Of a stretch of 47,658 nucleotides of DNA, positions 8,439 through 18,277 are shown in pieces. Below the pieces are notes generated by a model. The model had not been told where the DNA came from. It did no database searches and worked only from the letters and a program-made list of their open reading frames with translations. The DNA comes from Methylococcaceae bacterium UBA7658 (lineage in GTDB: Bacteria; Pseudomonadota; Gammaproteobacteria; Methylococcales; Methylomonadaceae), in the NCBI GenBank assembly GCA_002483425.1, contig DLHW01000054.1, forward strand, positions 67,896 through 115,553. Direction: 5' to 3'. The translations under genes and the position numbers were made by a program. Position 1 is the stretch's first letter. Every line of letters starts with the position of its first letter.

Positions 8439-9494
8439 TTACCAGCCGTAACCGATGCTGAACAAGTAACGAGTATCGACATTTTCTTTGCCTGGCGCCG
8501 GTTTGCTCAAGTAATCGACTTGAATTTCGTTGGTGAATTGGATGCCGTTCCAAATCGGTACCCGGAAGCCGGTGCGTGAACGGATGAACAAGTCGTCCGC
8601 GACTAAGCCTTCATGATAATGGAACAATTGCACGGCGCGGCTCCAGATGAATTGATCGTAGTTGACCGCCCATCGTCCGGCGATGCCGCTCCGGTCTTGG
8701 AGCGGGCCGTTAACACAATTACCGACCCGGTTACAATCGAACGGAAAATCGTAAAAGTCGAGGTTTTGGTAGGCAGGACCGGCTTCGAACGAGAGGTTTA
8801 AGTCTTCCGACTCGAACATCTGATAGCCGGCGCCGACGCCAAAAGCCGAACGTAGCCTGATATCTTGTAAGCGGTCGTTAGTGAATAAGCCGTTGGCGTA
8901 AGCGTACCATTTCGGTGTGAAATAATGCGAATAAGTACCGTACAGCTGCCAGTTGCGCGCATTAAGAATGGTTCTCGCTCCAGGCGTATTAGGGTTGTCG
9001 GTGTTATCGCCGTAATTATATTGTCCGCCTAAAGCGACTTTGTCGTCGCGTCCGCGCACGAGGGCGTTCGCATCGGCGTGGTAATTTTGCCGTTCAGTGT
9101 TGCCGCCTGCTAGGCCGCCTCCGAAGTTAGCCGAACCGCTAAAGAATTTTTTATTAATTTCGGCAACATTGCTCAAGGGTATCGGCTGGGTGTTATAAAC
9201 GCCGTTACTGTTGACCGTCATGGCGTTGCCTTGACTAGTGCCTGCCAGACCTGTCAATTCCTGTTTGTCCGTCAAGGTGACGCTCATGGGAATTTCAGAA
9301 CTTAAGGTATCGATGGCGTCCCATTTGATAACAATTTTCTCCGCGTAGGGTGTTTTCATTTCCAGTACGCTGCCGGATTTACTTAATATCGTTCCGGAAA
9401 TTTTGTCGCCGTTTTTCAATAATACCTCATCGGCTTGAGCGGAAAAAGCGACAGCCATCAGCGCTGCAAGTTTTAAATACCGTGGTTGTTTCAT
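8439..9494 (-). CDS. DUF481-family outer-membrane protein
   Basis: A 351-residue exported protein. It starts with a signal peptide (about residues 1-21, ending AFSAQA before DEVLLKNG) and a small N-terminal beta domain reading KNGDKISGTILSKSGSVLEM, as in proteins that carry an RNA/SH3-like fold ahead of DUF481. From about residue 110 comes a run of amphipathic strands such as GSANFGGGLAGGNTERQNYH, consistent with a DUF481 outer-membrane barrel. It ends YLFSIGYGW, with an aromatic last residue as expected for BAM-dependent insertion. A strong ribosome site (GGGGAG) lies just upstream of the ATG. The function of DUF481 proteins is not known; some are salt-induced. The gene is convergent with the methyltransferase and divergent from the NlpC/P60 gene. 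Confidence 0.88.
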   Translation of the reverse strand: MKQPRYLKLAALMAVAFSAQADEVLLKNGDKISGTILSKSGSVLEMKTPYAEKIVIKWDAIDTLSSEIPMSVTLTDKQELTGLAGTSQGNAMTVNSNGVYNTQPIPLSNVAEINKKFFSGSANFGGGLAGGNTERQNYHADANALVRGRDDKVALGGQYNYGDNTDNPNTPGARTILNARNWQLYGTYSHYFTPKWYAYANGLFTNDRLQDIRLRSAFGVGAGYQMFESEDLNLSFEAGPAYQNLDFYDFPFDCNRVGNCVNGPLQDRSGIAGRWAVNYDQFIWSRAVQLFHYHEGLVADDLFIRSRTGFRVPIWNGIQFTNEIQVDYLSKPAPGKENVDTRYLFSIGYGW

Positions 9495-9922
9495 GGTGTT
9501 TCTCCCCTGAATAATTAACTGGGTTTCTTGATGTTTTTACTGGTTAGAACTTCCTGACAATGTTCAAAAAATGGAGGTTCGATTGCATTGTAGTATTATT
9601 TTGGCAAAAAACAACAATTATTTAATTATTTACAACAATAATCTGAGTGAGCACCGAGTGCGTCATGTGCAATAAAAAACGCATTATTTAATAGATAAAT
9701 GCTGTAACTATCTTGAAATAACTTTAAATTTAAGATGAAACTGATGTTGTAATTATAAGTCTATGGTATAGTGACATCAGTGTATTCAGGGTAATTTGTT
9801 GTTAAATATATACATAATTAAGATTGGATTGTTGTATTATCAATAAAAAATATAAGACGGACGATTGTCTGTATGATTATTAAACTACTGAACCAAGGTT
9901 TTTTTAGATAGCTAAACAATGA
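9495..9922. other. AT-rich divergent intergenic region
   Basis: About 430 bases between the divergent DUF481 and NlpC/P60 genes, noticeably richer in A and T than its surroundings. It must hold both promoters. I could not settle on a convincing -35/-10 pair and see no ORF or structured RNA. Confidence 0.5.
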
Positions 9923-10426
9923 ATGCATAAGCTTATGATTTTTCGTTTGTCCGGATTCATAAATGCAATCGCACCTAGAGCCGGGTTATGGCTCGCTATC
10001 GTCTTAATAGCGGGTTGTGCTACCGCGCCAGAAATCAAACCTGTTCAACAAAAGCCTCGACCCCTAATTGAATATGCCCTCAGTCTCCAAGGTATTCCTT
10101 ACCGGTACGGGAAAGAATCGCCTGAGGAAGGTTTCGATTGCAGCGGTTTTGTCCAGCATGTCTATGACAAACACGGGGTTCATTTACCACGCACAGTGAG
10201 AGAAATGGCAGCGGTGTTGCCTCCCGTATCGAAGTACGATCTTAGATCGGGCGATTTGGTGTTTTTTAATACGAGTGGTAAAACGTATTCTCATGTCGGT
10301 ATTTTTATTCAAGACGATAAATTTATTCATGCGCCGAGCCGCCGCACGGGGCATGTTTTAGTGTCCAGCATGAATAATAGTTACTGGCATAAACGCTTTA
10401 CCGGCGTACGCCGACCGAGGCGTTAA
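9923..10426 (+). CDS. NlpC/P60-family lipoprotein (cell-wall endopeptidase)
   Basis: A 167-residue lipoprotein. After a hydrophobic signal (about residues 20-31) comes the lipobox LIAGC, with lipidated Cys32. The NlpC/P60 cysteine-peptidase domain covers about 46-165. It contains IPYRYG, the nucleophile in DCSGFV (Cys73), the catalytic His in SHVGIFI, and FIHAPS for the third polar residue. Such enzymes (Spr/MepS-like) cut D-Glu-mDAP or mDAP-D-Ala bonds in peptidoglycan from the outer-membrane side. The length is typical. It precedes the RND efflux genes by 70 bases on the same strand; whether they share a transcript is unclear. Confidence 0.9.
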   Translation: MHKLMIFRLSGFINAIAPRAGLWLAIVLIAGCATAPEIKPVQQKPRPLIEYALSLQGIPYRYGKESPEEGFDCSGFVQHVYDKHGVHLPRTVREMAAVLPPVSKYDLRSGDLVFFNTSGKTYSHVGIFIQDDKFIHAPSRRTGHVLVSSMNNSYWHKRFTGVRRPRR

Positions 10427-10496
10427 TACAAAATTTCCTGTACTTAAGCCGTTTTTTAAACGATTGAACCGTTAAACCGGCGTAATAAGGCTTTTC

Positions 10497-11594
10497 ATGA
10501 TCAAAAGATTCGTGTTTGTTATTTTTTTTTCGTTATTGTTATTCGGCGGTTTGTTCGGCTGGAAGTTTTTGCAAATAAAACAAGCCATCAAAAATATCCC
10601 GGTACCGCCTCCGCCGGTTGTAGCGGTAACCACCGTAGGCCGGAGCGATTGGCAGTCTTATTTATCGGGTGTCGGCAGTTTAACGCCGTCCGCCGGGGTT
10701 GAAGTAAGCAGCGAAGTCGCCGGTAAAATCAAAAAGATTTTTTTCGAATCCGGCCAATCTATCAAACGCGGGCAGTTGCTAATCGCATTGGACGACAGTG
10801 CGGATGCGGCCGAACTGAGAGGTTTAGCGGCTACGGAACGGCTGGAGCAGTCGAAATTTGCCCGAAGTCAGCGCCTGATTGCGCGAAATTTCATTTCAAA
10901 ATCGGATTACGATCTGAATAAAGCAACTTTGGACCAAGCCAGGGCTGCGGTCCTTGCAAAAAAAGCGGTAATTGAAAAAAAACGGATTACTGCCCCATTT
11001 ACCGGCCGGTTGGGTATTCGTAAGGTCAATGCCGGGCAATTCCTTGCGCCGGGAGACGCCATTGTGCCTTTGCAGCAACTGCAGCCGATTTACGCCGATT
11101 TCACGCTGCCCGAGCAGGAGTTGGCCCGGTTGTATGTCAATCAGCCGGTAACGCTGACAGTGCAAGCTTATCCCGGACGGATTTTTTCCGGAATGATTAG
11201 CGCCATGAATTCCGGTATCGATGAAGCCACCCGGTCGGTAAAGATTCGGGCAACGCTTGGCAATACTGAGCAATTGCTGCATCCGGGAATGTTTGTTGAA
11301 GTGCAAGTTTTGCTGAAGGAGAACAAACCGGTTTTAACCGTGCCCGATACCGCGATCAGCTATAATCCGTACGGGAATACTGTGTTTGTGGTTGAGTCGG
11401 GTCAAGCGAGCGGCGCGATTGTTAGGCTTAAGCAGGTGGCGGTCGGCGAAAGCCGTGAAGGCAGGGTCGAAATTATTCAAGGTCTTGCTGAAAACGACCG
11501 GGTGGTGAGCGCTGGGCAGGTCAAATTACGGAACGGTATGGCGGTTATCTTGGACCGCCAACCTGCACCGGGCGAACGGGACGGCGCACGATGA
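10497..11594 (+). CDS. RND efflux periplasmic adaptor (HlyD/MFP family)
   Basis: A 365-residue membrane-fusion protein that links an inner-membrane RND pump to an outer-membrane channel. It has an N-terminal membrane anchor (residues about 4-24), a beta-barrel entry and a split lipoyl domain (VSSEVAGKIKKIFFESGQSI, and later ITAPFTGRLGIRKVNAGQFL). A helical hairpin separates the lipoyl halves, and a C-terminal barrel carries GMFVEVQVLL. The ATG has an AAGG ribosome site. Its stop overlaps the transporter start by ATGA at 11591-11594, showing translational coupling. The general type resembles MexE/AcrA-like adaptors; the substrate cannot be told. Confidence 0.93.
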   Translation: MIKRFVFVIFFSLLLFGGLFGWKFLQIKQAIKNIPVPPPPVVAVTTVGRSDWQSYLSGVGSLTPSAGVEVSSEVAGKIKKIFFESGQSIKRGQLLIALDDSADAAELRGLAATERLEQSKFARSQRLIARNFISKSDYDLNKATLDQARAAVLAKKAVIEKKRITAPFTGRLGIRKVNAGQFLAPGDAIVPLQQLQPIYADFTLPEQELARLYVNQPVTLTVQAYPGRIFSGMISAMNSGIDEATRSVKIRATLGNTEQLLHPGMFVEVQVLLKENKPVLTVPDTAISYNPYGNTVFVVESGQASGAIVRLKQVAVGESREGRVEIIQGLAENDRVVSAGQVKLRNGMAVILDRQPAPGERDGAR

Positions 11595-14500
11595 AGTTTA
11601 CCGATCTGTTTGTTGACCGCCCGGTTTTAGCGAGCGTAATCAGCTTATTGATTTTGATCGCGGGGTTACGGGCGATAATTGCCTTGGAAGTTAGGCAATA
11701 TCCTGAAACTGAAAATACCGTTGTTACCATCTCGACGAATTACCCCGGCGCCAGCAGCGACTTAGTAAAAGGCTTTATCACCACGCCTCTGCAACAAGCC
11801 ATTGCTGAGGCGGACGGTATTGATTACCTTTCTGCCAATAGCCGCCAAGGGTTATCCACGATTGAAGCGCACATGAGGCTCAATTACGATCCGAATGCGG
11901 CCGTTGCGCAGATTCAAGCGAAAGTCGCCAGCCAGCGCAACGTGCTGCCGCAAGACGCTGAAGATCCCGTGATTACCTCGCAAACCGGCGAATCGACTGC
12001 TTTGATGTATTTGGCCTTATACAGCGATACGATCAAACCGGCCCAAATCACCGATTATATGTTGCGGGTGATTCAACCTAAAATTCAAGCGATACCCGGC
12101 GTCGGTAAAGCCAAGCTGCTCGGCAATAAAACCTTTGCCATGCGAATTTGGCTGGACAGTAAACGCATGGCTGCGCTGGGCGTAACGGCGGCCGATATTA
12201 ATGAGGTGCTTAAAAACAATAATTATCTGTCGGGCGCCGGTAAGACCAAAGGCGATTTCGTAGCAATCAATTTAAGCGCGACGACCGACGTGGCGGACGA
12301 ACGGGATTTTAATCGCTTGGTTGTCGGCGAACGCAATGGAACATTGATTCGCTTAGCCGATGTCGCTCATATTGAATTAGGCAGCGAAGACTACGACGCC
12401 GTCAACTGGTATAAGGGTAAGACGGCGATCTTTATGGGGATAGAGCAAGCGCCGGGCGCCAATCCGCTTACCGTCGCAAAATCGGTACGCATCGCGATTA
12501 AAGATATCGAAGCGAGCCTGCCTAGCGAGTTATATTTATTACTGCCGTACGATGCCAGCCAGTTTATCGAAGATTCGATCCGTGAAGTCGTTAATACGCT
12601 GGTCGAGGCGGTGGCTATCGTTTTGCTGGTGATTTTTTTGTCCTTAGGGTCGTTACGTGCCGCGGTTATCCCGGCCGTGACGGTGCCGCTGTCATTGATC
12701 GGCGGCGCTTTTTTAATGTTGCTGATGGGCTTTTCGATCAACTTATTGACTATGCTGGCGATGGTTTTGGGTATTGGGCTTGTAGTGGACGACGCCATCG
12801 TAGTCGTCGAGAATGTTCATCGCCATATCGAAATGGGCGCAACACGTCTGCAAGCGGCAAAGCAAGGCGCGCGCGAACTCGGCTTACCCGTGATTGCTAT
12901 GACGACCACGTTGGTGGCGGTGTATGCGCCGATCGGTTTCATGGGCGGTTTGGTGGGTACGCTCTTCACCGAGTTTTCTTTTACGCTGGCGGGTGCGGTG
13001 TTGATTTCGGGTGTGGTGGCGTTGACATTAGCGCCGATGCTAAGCTTAAAATTACTCAAAGAAAAAAGCGAACCGTCCCGTTTCGAACAAGCGGTCGAAC
13101 ATTTTTTTACTAGGTTGGCCGAAGGCTACCGTAGCGGTTTACATCGGGTGCTTGAGTATCCGTCGGCTATGATTGCTTTTGCAGTGCTGGTGATGTTGAG
13201 TATTTACTTGATGTTCGGTTTGTCGACCAAGGAGCTGGCGCCGACGGAAGATCAGAGCATCTTATTCTTCATAGCGACCGGTCCGCAAACGGCGACGCTT
13301 AAATATAATGAAACGTATACCCGCGAACTGGTTGAATCCTTTGAAACGATTCCCGAATACAAAGAAAGCTTTTTATTGTTAGGTTACGGCAATAGCGTCA
13401 ATACCGTATTCGGCGGATTTAAAATGCCGTCTACCACGGAACGAAAGCGCTCGCAGATGGACATTCAACCGGAAGTGCAAGCCAAGGTCAATGAGATTGC
13501 GGGATTTAATACCGCGGTTTTCCCGAGGCCTAGTTTGCCCGGTTCGGGCGGCGGTCTGCCACTACAGTTTGTGATTGTGACCGATGCCGAGTACGATCGA
13601 TTGGAGCAAGTGGCTGACGGTTTGATCGATACGGCTATCAAGAGCGGACAGTTTATCTTCATGATGAAAGATGTGGAATTTACCCAGCCTAAAGCCACGC
13701 TAGTGATCGATAGAAATCGCGCTGCCGATTTGGGTTTGACCATGAGCGACATCGGCAAAAATTTGGCGGCTTTGCTGGGCGGCGGCTACGTTAACCGGTT
13801 TAGTTTGCTGGGCCGCAGTTATAAAGTGATTCCTCAGGTCGACGATGTTTCCAGGCTGGATACCAGTAAATTCAACCAATACTACATACGGACGGCATCG
13901 GGCGGACAGGTGCCGTTATCGTCTCTGGTTAAAATCCAAAACTCTGTCGAACCCAGTAAACGCACACAGTTTCAACAATTGAATAGCTTAACGATTTCCG
14001 CGATGATGACGCCGGGTGTTGCCTTGGGCGATGCGATGGCTTATCTGGAACACGAAGCTGAAAACGCATTTCCGGATAACTTTCACTGGGATTATACCGG
14101 CGCATCCAGGCAATACGCCCAGCAGGGCAGTGCGCTGGTGATTACTTTTTTCATGTCCCTATTAGTGATCTATTTGGTGTTGGCGGCGCAATTTGAAAGC
14201 TGGCGCGATCCGTTAATCATTCTAGTGTCCGTGCCGTTGTCGATTGCTAGCGCGATGGCTTTTTTAATGCTGGGTTTTGCTTCGATCAACATTTATACCC
14301 AGGTAGGTTTAATTACCTTAATCGGATTGATCGCTAAAAACGGCATCTTAATTGTGGAGTTTGCCAATCAGTTGCAGATGAATAGCGGGTTGAGCCGGCA
14401 AGAAGCCATCGAACAAGCGTCCGCTATTCGTTTACGGCCTATTCTAATGACGACTGTGGCGATGATTGTCGCTATGATCCCTTTGCTCATGGCGTCCGGT

Positions 14501-14635
14501 CCCGGCGCCGCCAGCCGCTTCGACATCGGTTTAGTAATTGCAGGCGGTTTGGGTGTGGGAACTTTATTTACCTTATATGTCGTCCCTGCGTTTTATTTGC
14601 TGCTGGCGAGAGAACGTCAATACTACGTAAAATAA
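11591..14635 (+). CDS. RND multidrug efflux transporter, HAE1 type
   Basis: A 1014-residue inner-membrane pump of the AcrB/MexF type, of normal length. It has 12 predicted membrane helices with two large periplasmic loops. Helix 4 carries the proton-relay aspartates in GLVVDDAIVVVENVHRH, and helix 10 has the lysine in GLIAKNGILIVEFANQ. The N-terminus FVDRPVLASVISLLI is family-typical. It exports hydrophobic or toxic compounds using the proton gradient, trimeric with the adaptor encoded just upstream. No TolC-like outer-membrane gene is next to it, so it probably uses one encoded elsewhere. No local regulator gene is visible. Confidence 0.95.
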   Translation: MKFTDLFVDRPVLASVISLLILIAGLRAIIALEVRQYPETENTVVTISTNYPGASSDLVKGFITTPLQQAIAEADGIDYLSANSRQGLSTIEAHMRLNYDPNAAVAQIQAKVASQRNVLPQDAEDPVITSQTGESTALMYLALYSDTIKPAQITDYMLRVIQPKIQAIPGVGKAKLLGNKTFAMRIWLDSKRMAALGVTAADINEVLKNNNYLSGAGKTKGDFVAINLSATTDVADERDFNRLVVGERNGTLIRLADVAHIELGSEDYDAVNWYKGKTAIFMGIEQAPGANPLTVAKSVRIAIKDIEASLPSELYLLLPYDASQFIEDSIREVVNTLVEAVAIVLLVIFLSLGSLRAAVIPAVTVPLSLIGGAFLMLLMGFSINLLTMLAMVLGIGLVVDDAIVVVENVHRHIEMGATRLQAAKQGARELGLPVIAMTTTLVAVYAPIGFMGGLVGTLFTEFSFTLAGAVLISGVVALTLAPMLSLKLLKEKSEPSRFEQAVEHFFTRLAEGYRSGLHRVLEYPSAMIAFAVLVMLSIYLMFGLSTKELAPTEDQSILFFIATGPQTATLKYNETYTRELVESFETIPEYKESFLLLGYGNSVNTVFGGFKMPSTTERKRSQMDIQPEVQAKVNEIAGFNTAVFPRPSLPGSGGGLPLQFVIVTDAEYDRLEQVADGLIDTAIKSGQFIFMMKDVEFTQPKATLVIDRNRAADLGLTMSDIGKNLAALLGGGYVNRFSLLGRSYKVIPQVDDVSRLDTSKFNQYYIRTASGGQVPLSSLVKIQNSVEPSKRTQFQQLNSLTISAMMTPGVALGDAMAYLEHEAENAFPDNFHWDYTGASRQYAQQGSALVITFFMSLLVIYLVLAAQFESWRDPLIILVSVPLSIASAMAFLMLGFASINIYTQVGLITLIGLIAKNGILIVEFANQLQMNSGLSRQEAIEQASAIRLRPILMTTVAMIVAMIPLLMASGPGAASRFDIGLVIAGGLGVGTLFTLYVVPAFYLLLARERQYYVK

Positions 14636-15114
14636 TGATCTATCAAATTTATCTGTTCGTTTTACTTTTTTAAAGCGGATACATGAAATGCAGTATATAC
14701 ACAGCCGGTTTTTCTCCGCTTATACTGTAAACATTTACATTATTAAAACGGCAACTTCAATTTTTTGCGGCTTTGCAATTAAATGTCGCTTTATAATCAC
14801 ACGCCATCTGTTGGAATTTCGCAGCCGTTAAACATAAATACGGCTTCTTTTTTTGTTCAGGATTTTACTGTGCTTAAGCGGGTTTCTCAGGTTTAGACCG
14901 GCTTCTGAAATGGCTGCAAGTTAAAGTAAGCACTTCCACCGGGAACTGTGATTAGAACAGAAATATCATGCAAGCAGTTGTCTTATTATCCAACGCCAGA
15001 TTTCTCTGATTGGGATTTGTGCAGGATCCTTAAAATTAGAAAGATTGTTTTATATCAATTAACTTCTATAGTTGAAGGGCTACGCTTCCTTTAATCGTCA
15101 AAATGGAGCACACA
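14636..15114. other. Intergenic region between the RND pump and the lipase
   Basis: Nearly 480 bases with no credible ORF. It contains the terminator at 14823-14854 and must hold the lipase promoter. No repeat or RNA gene was recognised. Confidence 0.5.
14823..14854 (+). terminator. Rho-independent terminator downstream of the RND pump
   Basis: AGCCGT (14823-14828) pairs with ACGGCT (14840-14845) around an 11-base loop and is followed by TCTTTTTTT. The stem is short but the T tract is strong. It lies 188 bases after the transporter stop. Confidence 0.55.
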
Positions 15115-16062
15115 ATGAATGCCCAAGATCAAATTAATCGCGATTACAACTATTACCCGAACACCGCCGTCGAACTGTGTGTCATCTCCTATGACGACAT
15201 CGACACAATTCGTCATGCGGTGTCGCATCAAACCGGTCTTGAAGTCGTTTGGGGTCCGGCGCAACTGACCGACGAATTTTGCGTTTCCTATAGCTTAATG
15301 TATGTCGCCAAGAAAGCGGCGACGGGAGAATATTTCGTCGTCATACGCGGCACTAACTTCGAGAGTTTGGAATCATGGTTGTTGCAAGATTTCGACGTGG
15401 CGACATCGCAACGCTTTTCAGACTTACCCGGTAATCCGCCGAACGTACCTGAAGACGCCTTGATTTCACAAGGGACCTTCAACGGGATGACCGATCTGCT
15501 CAGCTTGACGGACCCGGTAAGCAATTATTCTTTAGTCGATTTCTTAACGAATGAAAACCCGAACTACTTGTATGTGACAGGCCATAGCCTGGGCGGAACG
15601 TTGACGCCGCCGCTTTTCGCCTATCTCAATGCGATGTTATATGGCGGCAACAGCATAACCAACATGGCGTTGTGGTCGTTTGCAGGGCTTACGCCGGGCG
15701 GCGCCGGCTTCAATGCTTACTTCAACAACATCCTGCCCAACAATCAAAACTTCCTTTGGAGATTACATAACACCTTGGATATCGCACCGTTCTTTTGGTA
15801 TTCGCTGTCGGATGTGCAGAATATTTACGCGACGGAAAATCTATCCTGGAGCGACCTGGAAGAAGACCCCATTAGTTATTTATTCAAACAAGCCGACTAT
15901 GCCGACATCGGCTATGCCCAGCCCCAGGTAGGACTCGCCCTAACCGGACAATTCGACAACAGCTTCCCCGACGGCGATTTGTGGCCCGCGCAGGCCGCTT
16001 ATCAACATCATTCAACGACTTATAAGCAATTGGTGAAAAGGGTTTATCCTTCCTTTATCTGA
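15115..16062 (+). CDS. Class 3 lipase family protein
   Basis: A 315-residue alpha/beta hydrolase of the Lipase_3 (fungal lipase-like) family. The nucleophile elbow is TGHSLGG (Ser158 counting from the chosen start), preceded by VVIRGTNFESLESW, the region that forms the oxyanion hole. Likely partners are Asp222 in NTLDIAPFF and His298 or His299 in YQHHSTTY. No signal peptide or membrane segment is seen, so it is cytoplasmic or exported by another route. I chose the ATG at 15115 because GGAG at 15105-15108 sits six bases upstream; an ATG at 15103 would add four residues. Substrate unknown. It precedes the broken TPR gene by about 110 bases. Confidence 0.87.
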   Translation: MNAQDQINRDYNYYPNTAVELCVISYDDIDTIRHAVSHQTGLEVVWGPAQLTDEFCVSYSLMYVAKKAATGEYFVVIRGTNFESLESWLLQDFDVATSQRFSDLPGNPPNVPEDALISQGTFNGMTDLLSLTDPVSNYSLVDFLTNENPNYLYVTGHSLGGTLTPPLFAYLNAMLYGGNSITNMALWSFAGLTPGGAGFNAYFNNILPNNQNFLWRLHNTLDIAPFFWYSLSDVQNIYATENLSWSDLEEDPISYLFKQADYADIGYAQPQVGLALTGQFDNSFPDGDLWPAQAAYQHHSTTYKQLVKRVYPSFI

Positions 16063-16174
16063 AAGGTTATCATCGTAATTCTGTAGAATGCTACTAAGGA
16101 AGGTGACATCATCTGTTTTAATGCAATAAGCTTCTCTAACTCCGTAAAAAACGAATTTACCGCCCTAAAAATAG

Positions 16175-17944
16175 ATGTTCGAGAAACAAAAACAAGAGGT
16201 TGAAAAGTTTATTACCGACAAAATCCCAAAAAAATGGCGGCTTACTGTTGGAATTATTCCTTTTATTTTATCGTTCGCGTTCTTTTTATTTTGGAATTGG
16301 GAAGAATTTACAAAGAAGCCATTAACTTTATGGGTTAGCGATAAATGGGAAAACACAGTTGATGAAATTCCAAAACCAATTCCTCGTCAATTCAATATAG
16401 CCATTGCAAAATTCGAAAATGACAACAGCAATAAAATTAGGCAAGAACTCGGTAAGAATTTACAAAATTTCGCAATTAAATTTAATGACTTAGGAACCAA
16501 AGAAATCCGTTCGATCAATATCGCATTAATTCCAAAGAGAATAGAGTTAGAAAATGGAATGAGCCATGATTCCATTCAAAAAGGTCATGCAGATGCTCTA
16601 AAATTTTTATCAAAATACAATTATGATGTGGTTATATGGGGAAGCGCCGGTGAAAAGGAAGGTTCATCGCCAAGTTTGTTTTGGACCACATGGGCTCATG
16701 AAGATCCTTTTCATCATGTAAATAGCTTTGAAGAGGAATTACCGTCTATTGCTATACAGGATCTCACTGTCGTTTTAGCGGCATTAATTTCTACGAGAAG
16801 CGAAAAATATGCCTTCATTAAAGGTCAAGATATCGCCGATAAAATCCGTATTTTTATCGAAGAACTTAAGAATTTACTTGAAACAAGTAGCGATAAAAAA
16901 GACTGGAATGAAAAGACCTTATGGCAAATCAAACTAGCTCTTGCGGATAGTCTTAAAATTTTGGCAAATGCATCTGAAAATATTGATGAGTTGGAAGAAG
17001 CAATTAAAATTTATGAAAGTTTTCTAAACACCGATATATCAAATAACGATCCGTTCGAAAAAGCCAAGATTGAAGATAACTACGGTATTACATTAGCGCA
17101 AATTCATATTCGTAGCGCTGCAAAAAACGACTCGTATCTACTGAAAGCTGAAAGCGAACATCTAGTCGCATTATCTTTTTTATCAAAAGAGAAAAATCCT
17201 TGGCAATGGGCAAGAGTCCAAAATAATCTTGCAAATACGCAGTTTATTTTAGGCAAATATTTCGATGCAGAAAAAGCTTTTAATTCAGCTATGGAAGTAT
17301 GAACTCAAGATAAATATTCTGTGGAATGGGCTTCTGTTCAGAATAATTTGGGCAATCTTTTGATCATTAAAAATAACGATGTTAACTTTGAAAGAGCGAT
17401 TAAAACTTATCGCGAAGCTTTGAAGATACGTACAAAAGACCGGTTTCCATTAGATTATGCCTCTACTCAAGACAACTTGGGGAACGCGTTAAGAAAACTT
17501 GGTACAAAGCAGAAAAATAATACTTATCTAATGGAAGCCGTTGAAGCGCATAAAAAAGCCTTAACAGTCTGGACCAAAGAAAACAACCCTTGGGATTGGG
17601 CAATGGCAAAAACTAATTTAGGAGAAACATTGACCCGATTAGGTGAGCAAGAAGGACGAATAGATTATCTTAAGGAAGCGAAAGAATCGTTTCTTGATGC
17701 CCTCACAATTCGGTCACAAGAAAAATTTCCTTCGGCTTGGGCGGATACTTTAAATGATTATGGAGTAGTTTTAATGTTAGTTAACGAACGGATAATATTA
17801 CCTCAACTTGAAGTAAACAAAACCAATAGAATTTACTTAAAGCAAGCGATCATGGCTTTTTCTGCGGCATTAGCACAGGACAATTCAAATATTATTTTCA
17901 GGCAAAATCTTGATCATGCCATTAAGCAAGATGAAAACACCTGA
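16175..17944 (+). pseudogene. Membrane-anchored TPR protein interrupted by an in-frame TGA
   Basis: One continuous frame of 590 codons is split only by a TGA at 17300-17302. The first half has a basic N-terminus, one membrane helix (about residues 22-42) and a mixed domain (about 65-220) with NIAIAKFENDNSNKIRQEL and YNYDVVIWGSAGE. TPR-like repeats then begin. The second half continues the repeats, with NNLGNLL, DNLGNALRKLG and TNLGETLTRLG. The repeat pattern ends in VWTK-N---WAW-like units, and the stop falls where a tryptophan is expected (MEV-stop-TQDKYSVEWAS against LTVWTKENNPWDWAM), so TGG to TGA is the simplest explanation. Base composition is more A-rich than in the neighbours. Function unknown; TPR arrays usually bind partner proteins. 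Confidence 0.75.
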
Positions 17945-18018
17945 GCCAGAATTGATGAGTGTTTATTTCTCTTATCAGAGCCAATAATTTTTTACGAAAT
18001 CAGGAAAAACTTTTTAAA

Positions 18019-18067
18019 AGGAGGTTTCTCCATCCATTCTAAGCCGGAACGGATGGAGAAACCTCCT
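18019..18067. terminator. 17-bp perfect inverted repeat between convergent genes
   Basis: AGGAGGTTTCTCCATCC (18019-18035) is the exact reverse complement of 18051-18067, with a 15-base loop. It lies after the TPR gene and includes the last codons and stop of the small minus-strand gene at 18039-18206. The length and perfection suggest a strong two-way transcription stop. Confidence 0.7.
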
Positions 18068-18206
18068 GTTTCCCGTGTTTAGCTTTGCGGCTATAGCGTT
18101 TTTTATCGGCAAATATCTGCGCCTTATTAAACTGGCTGGCAAATTTCGCCACCGGATTTTGTTTGGGCGCATCTGCTATAAAGTTCATATTTTTACGTTT
18201 TTTCAT
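18039..18206 (-). CDS. DUF7230-like small basic protein
   Basis: A 55-residue minus-strand gene: ATG at 18206-18204, TAG at 18041-18039, with AAAGGG a few bases upstream as ribosome site. The protein starts MKKRKNMNFIADAPKQNPVA, continues KFASQFNKAQIFADKKRY and ends basic then PSVPA. It is very rich in Lys and Arg, with no membrane segment. The start and middle match my memory of a short conserved proteobacterial family of unknown function (DUF7230). Its last codons lie inside a perfect 17-bp hairpin. It is divergent from mnmG with a 71-base spacer. Confidence 0.72.
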   Translation of the reverse strand: MKKRKNMNFIADAPKQNPVAKFASQFNKAQIFADKKRYSRKAKHGKQEVSPSVPA

Positions 18207-18277
18207 GGTTTACCCTTTATAATTACAGTTAATTAACAGTTTAGTTTTAACAGCGGTCATTAGAGTAGTAAACGGTT

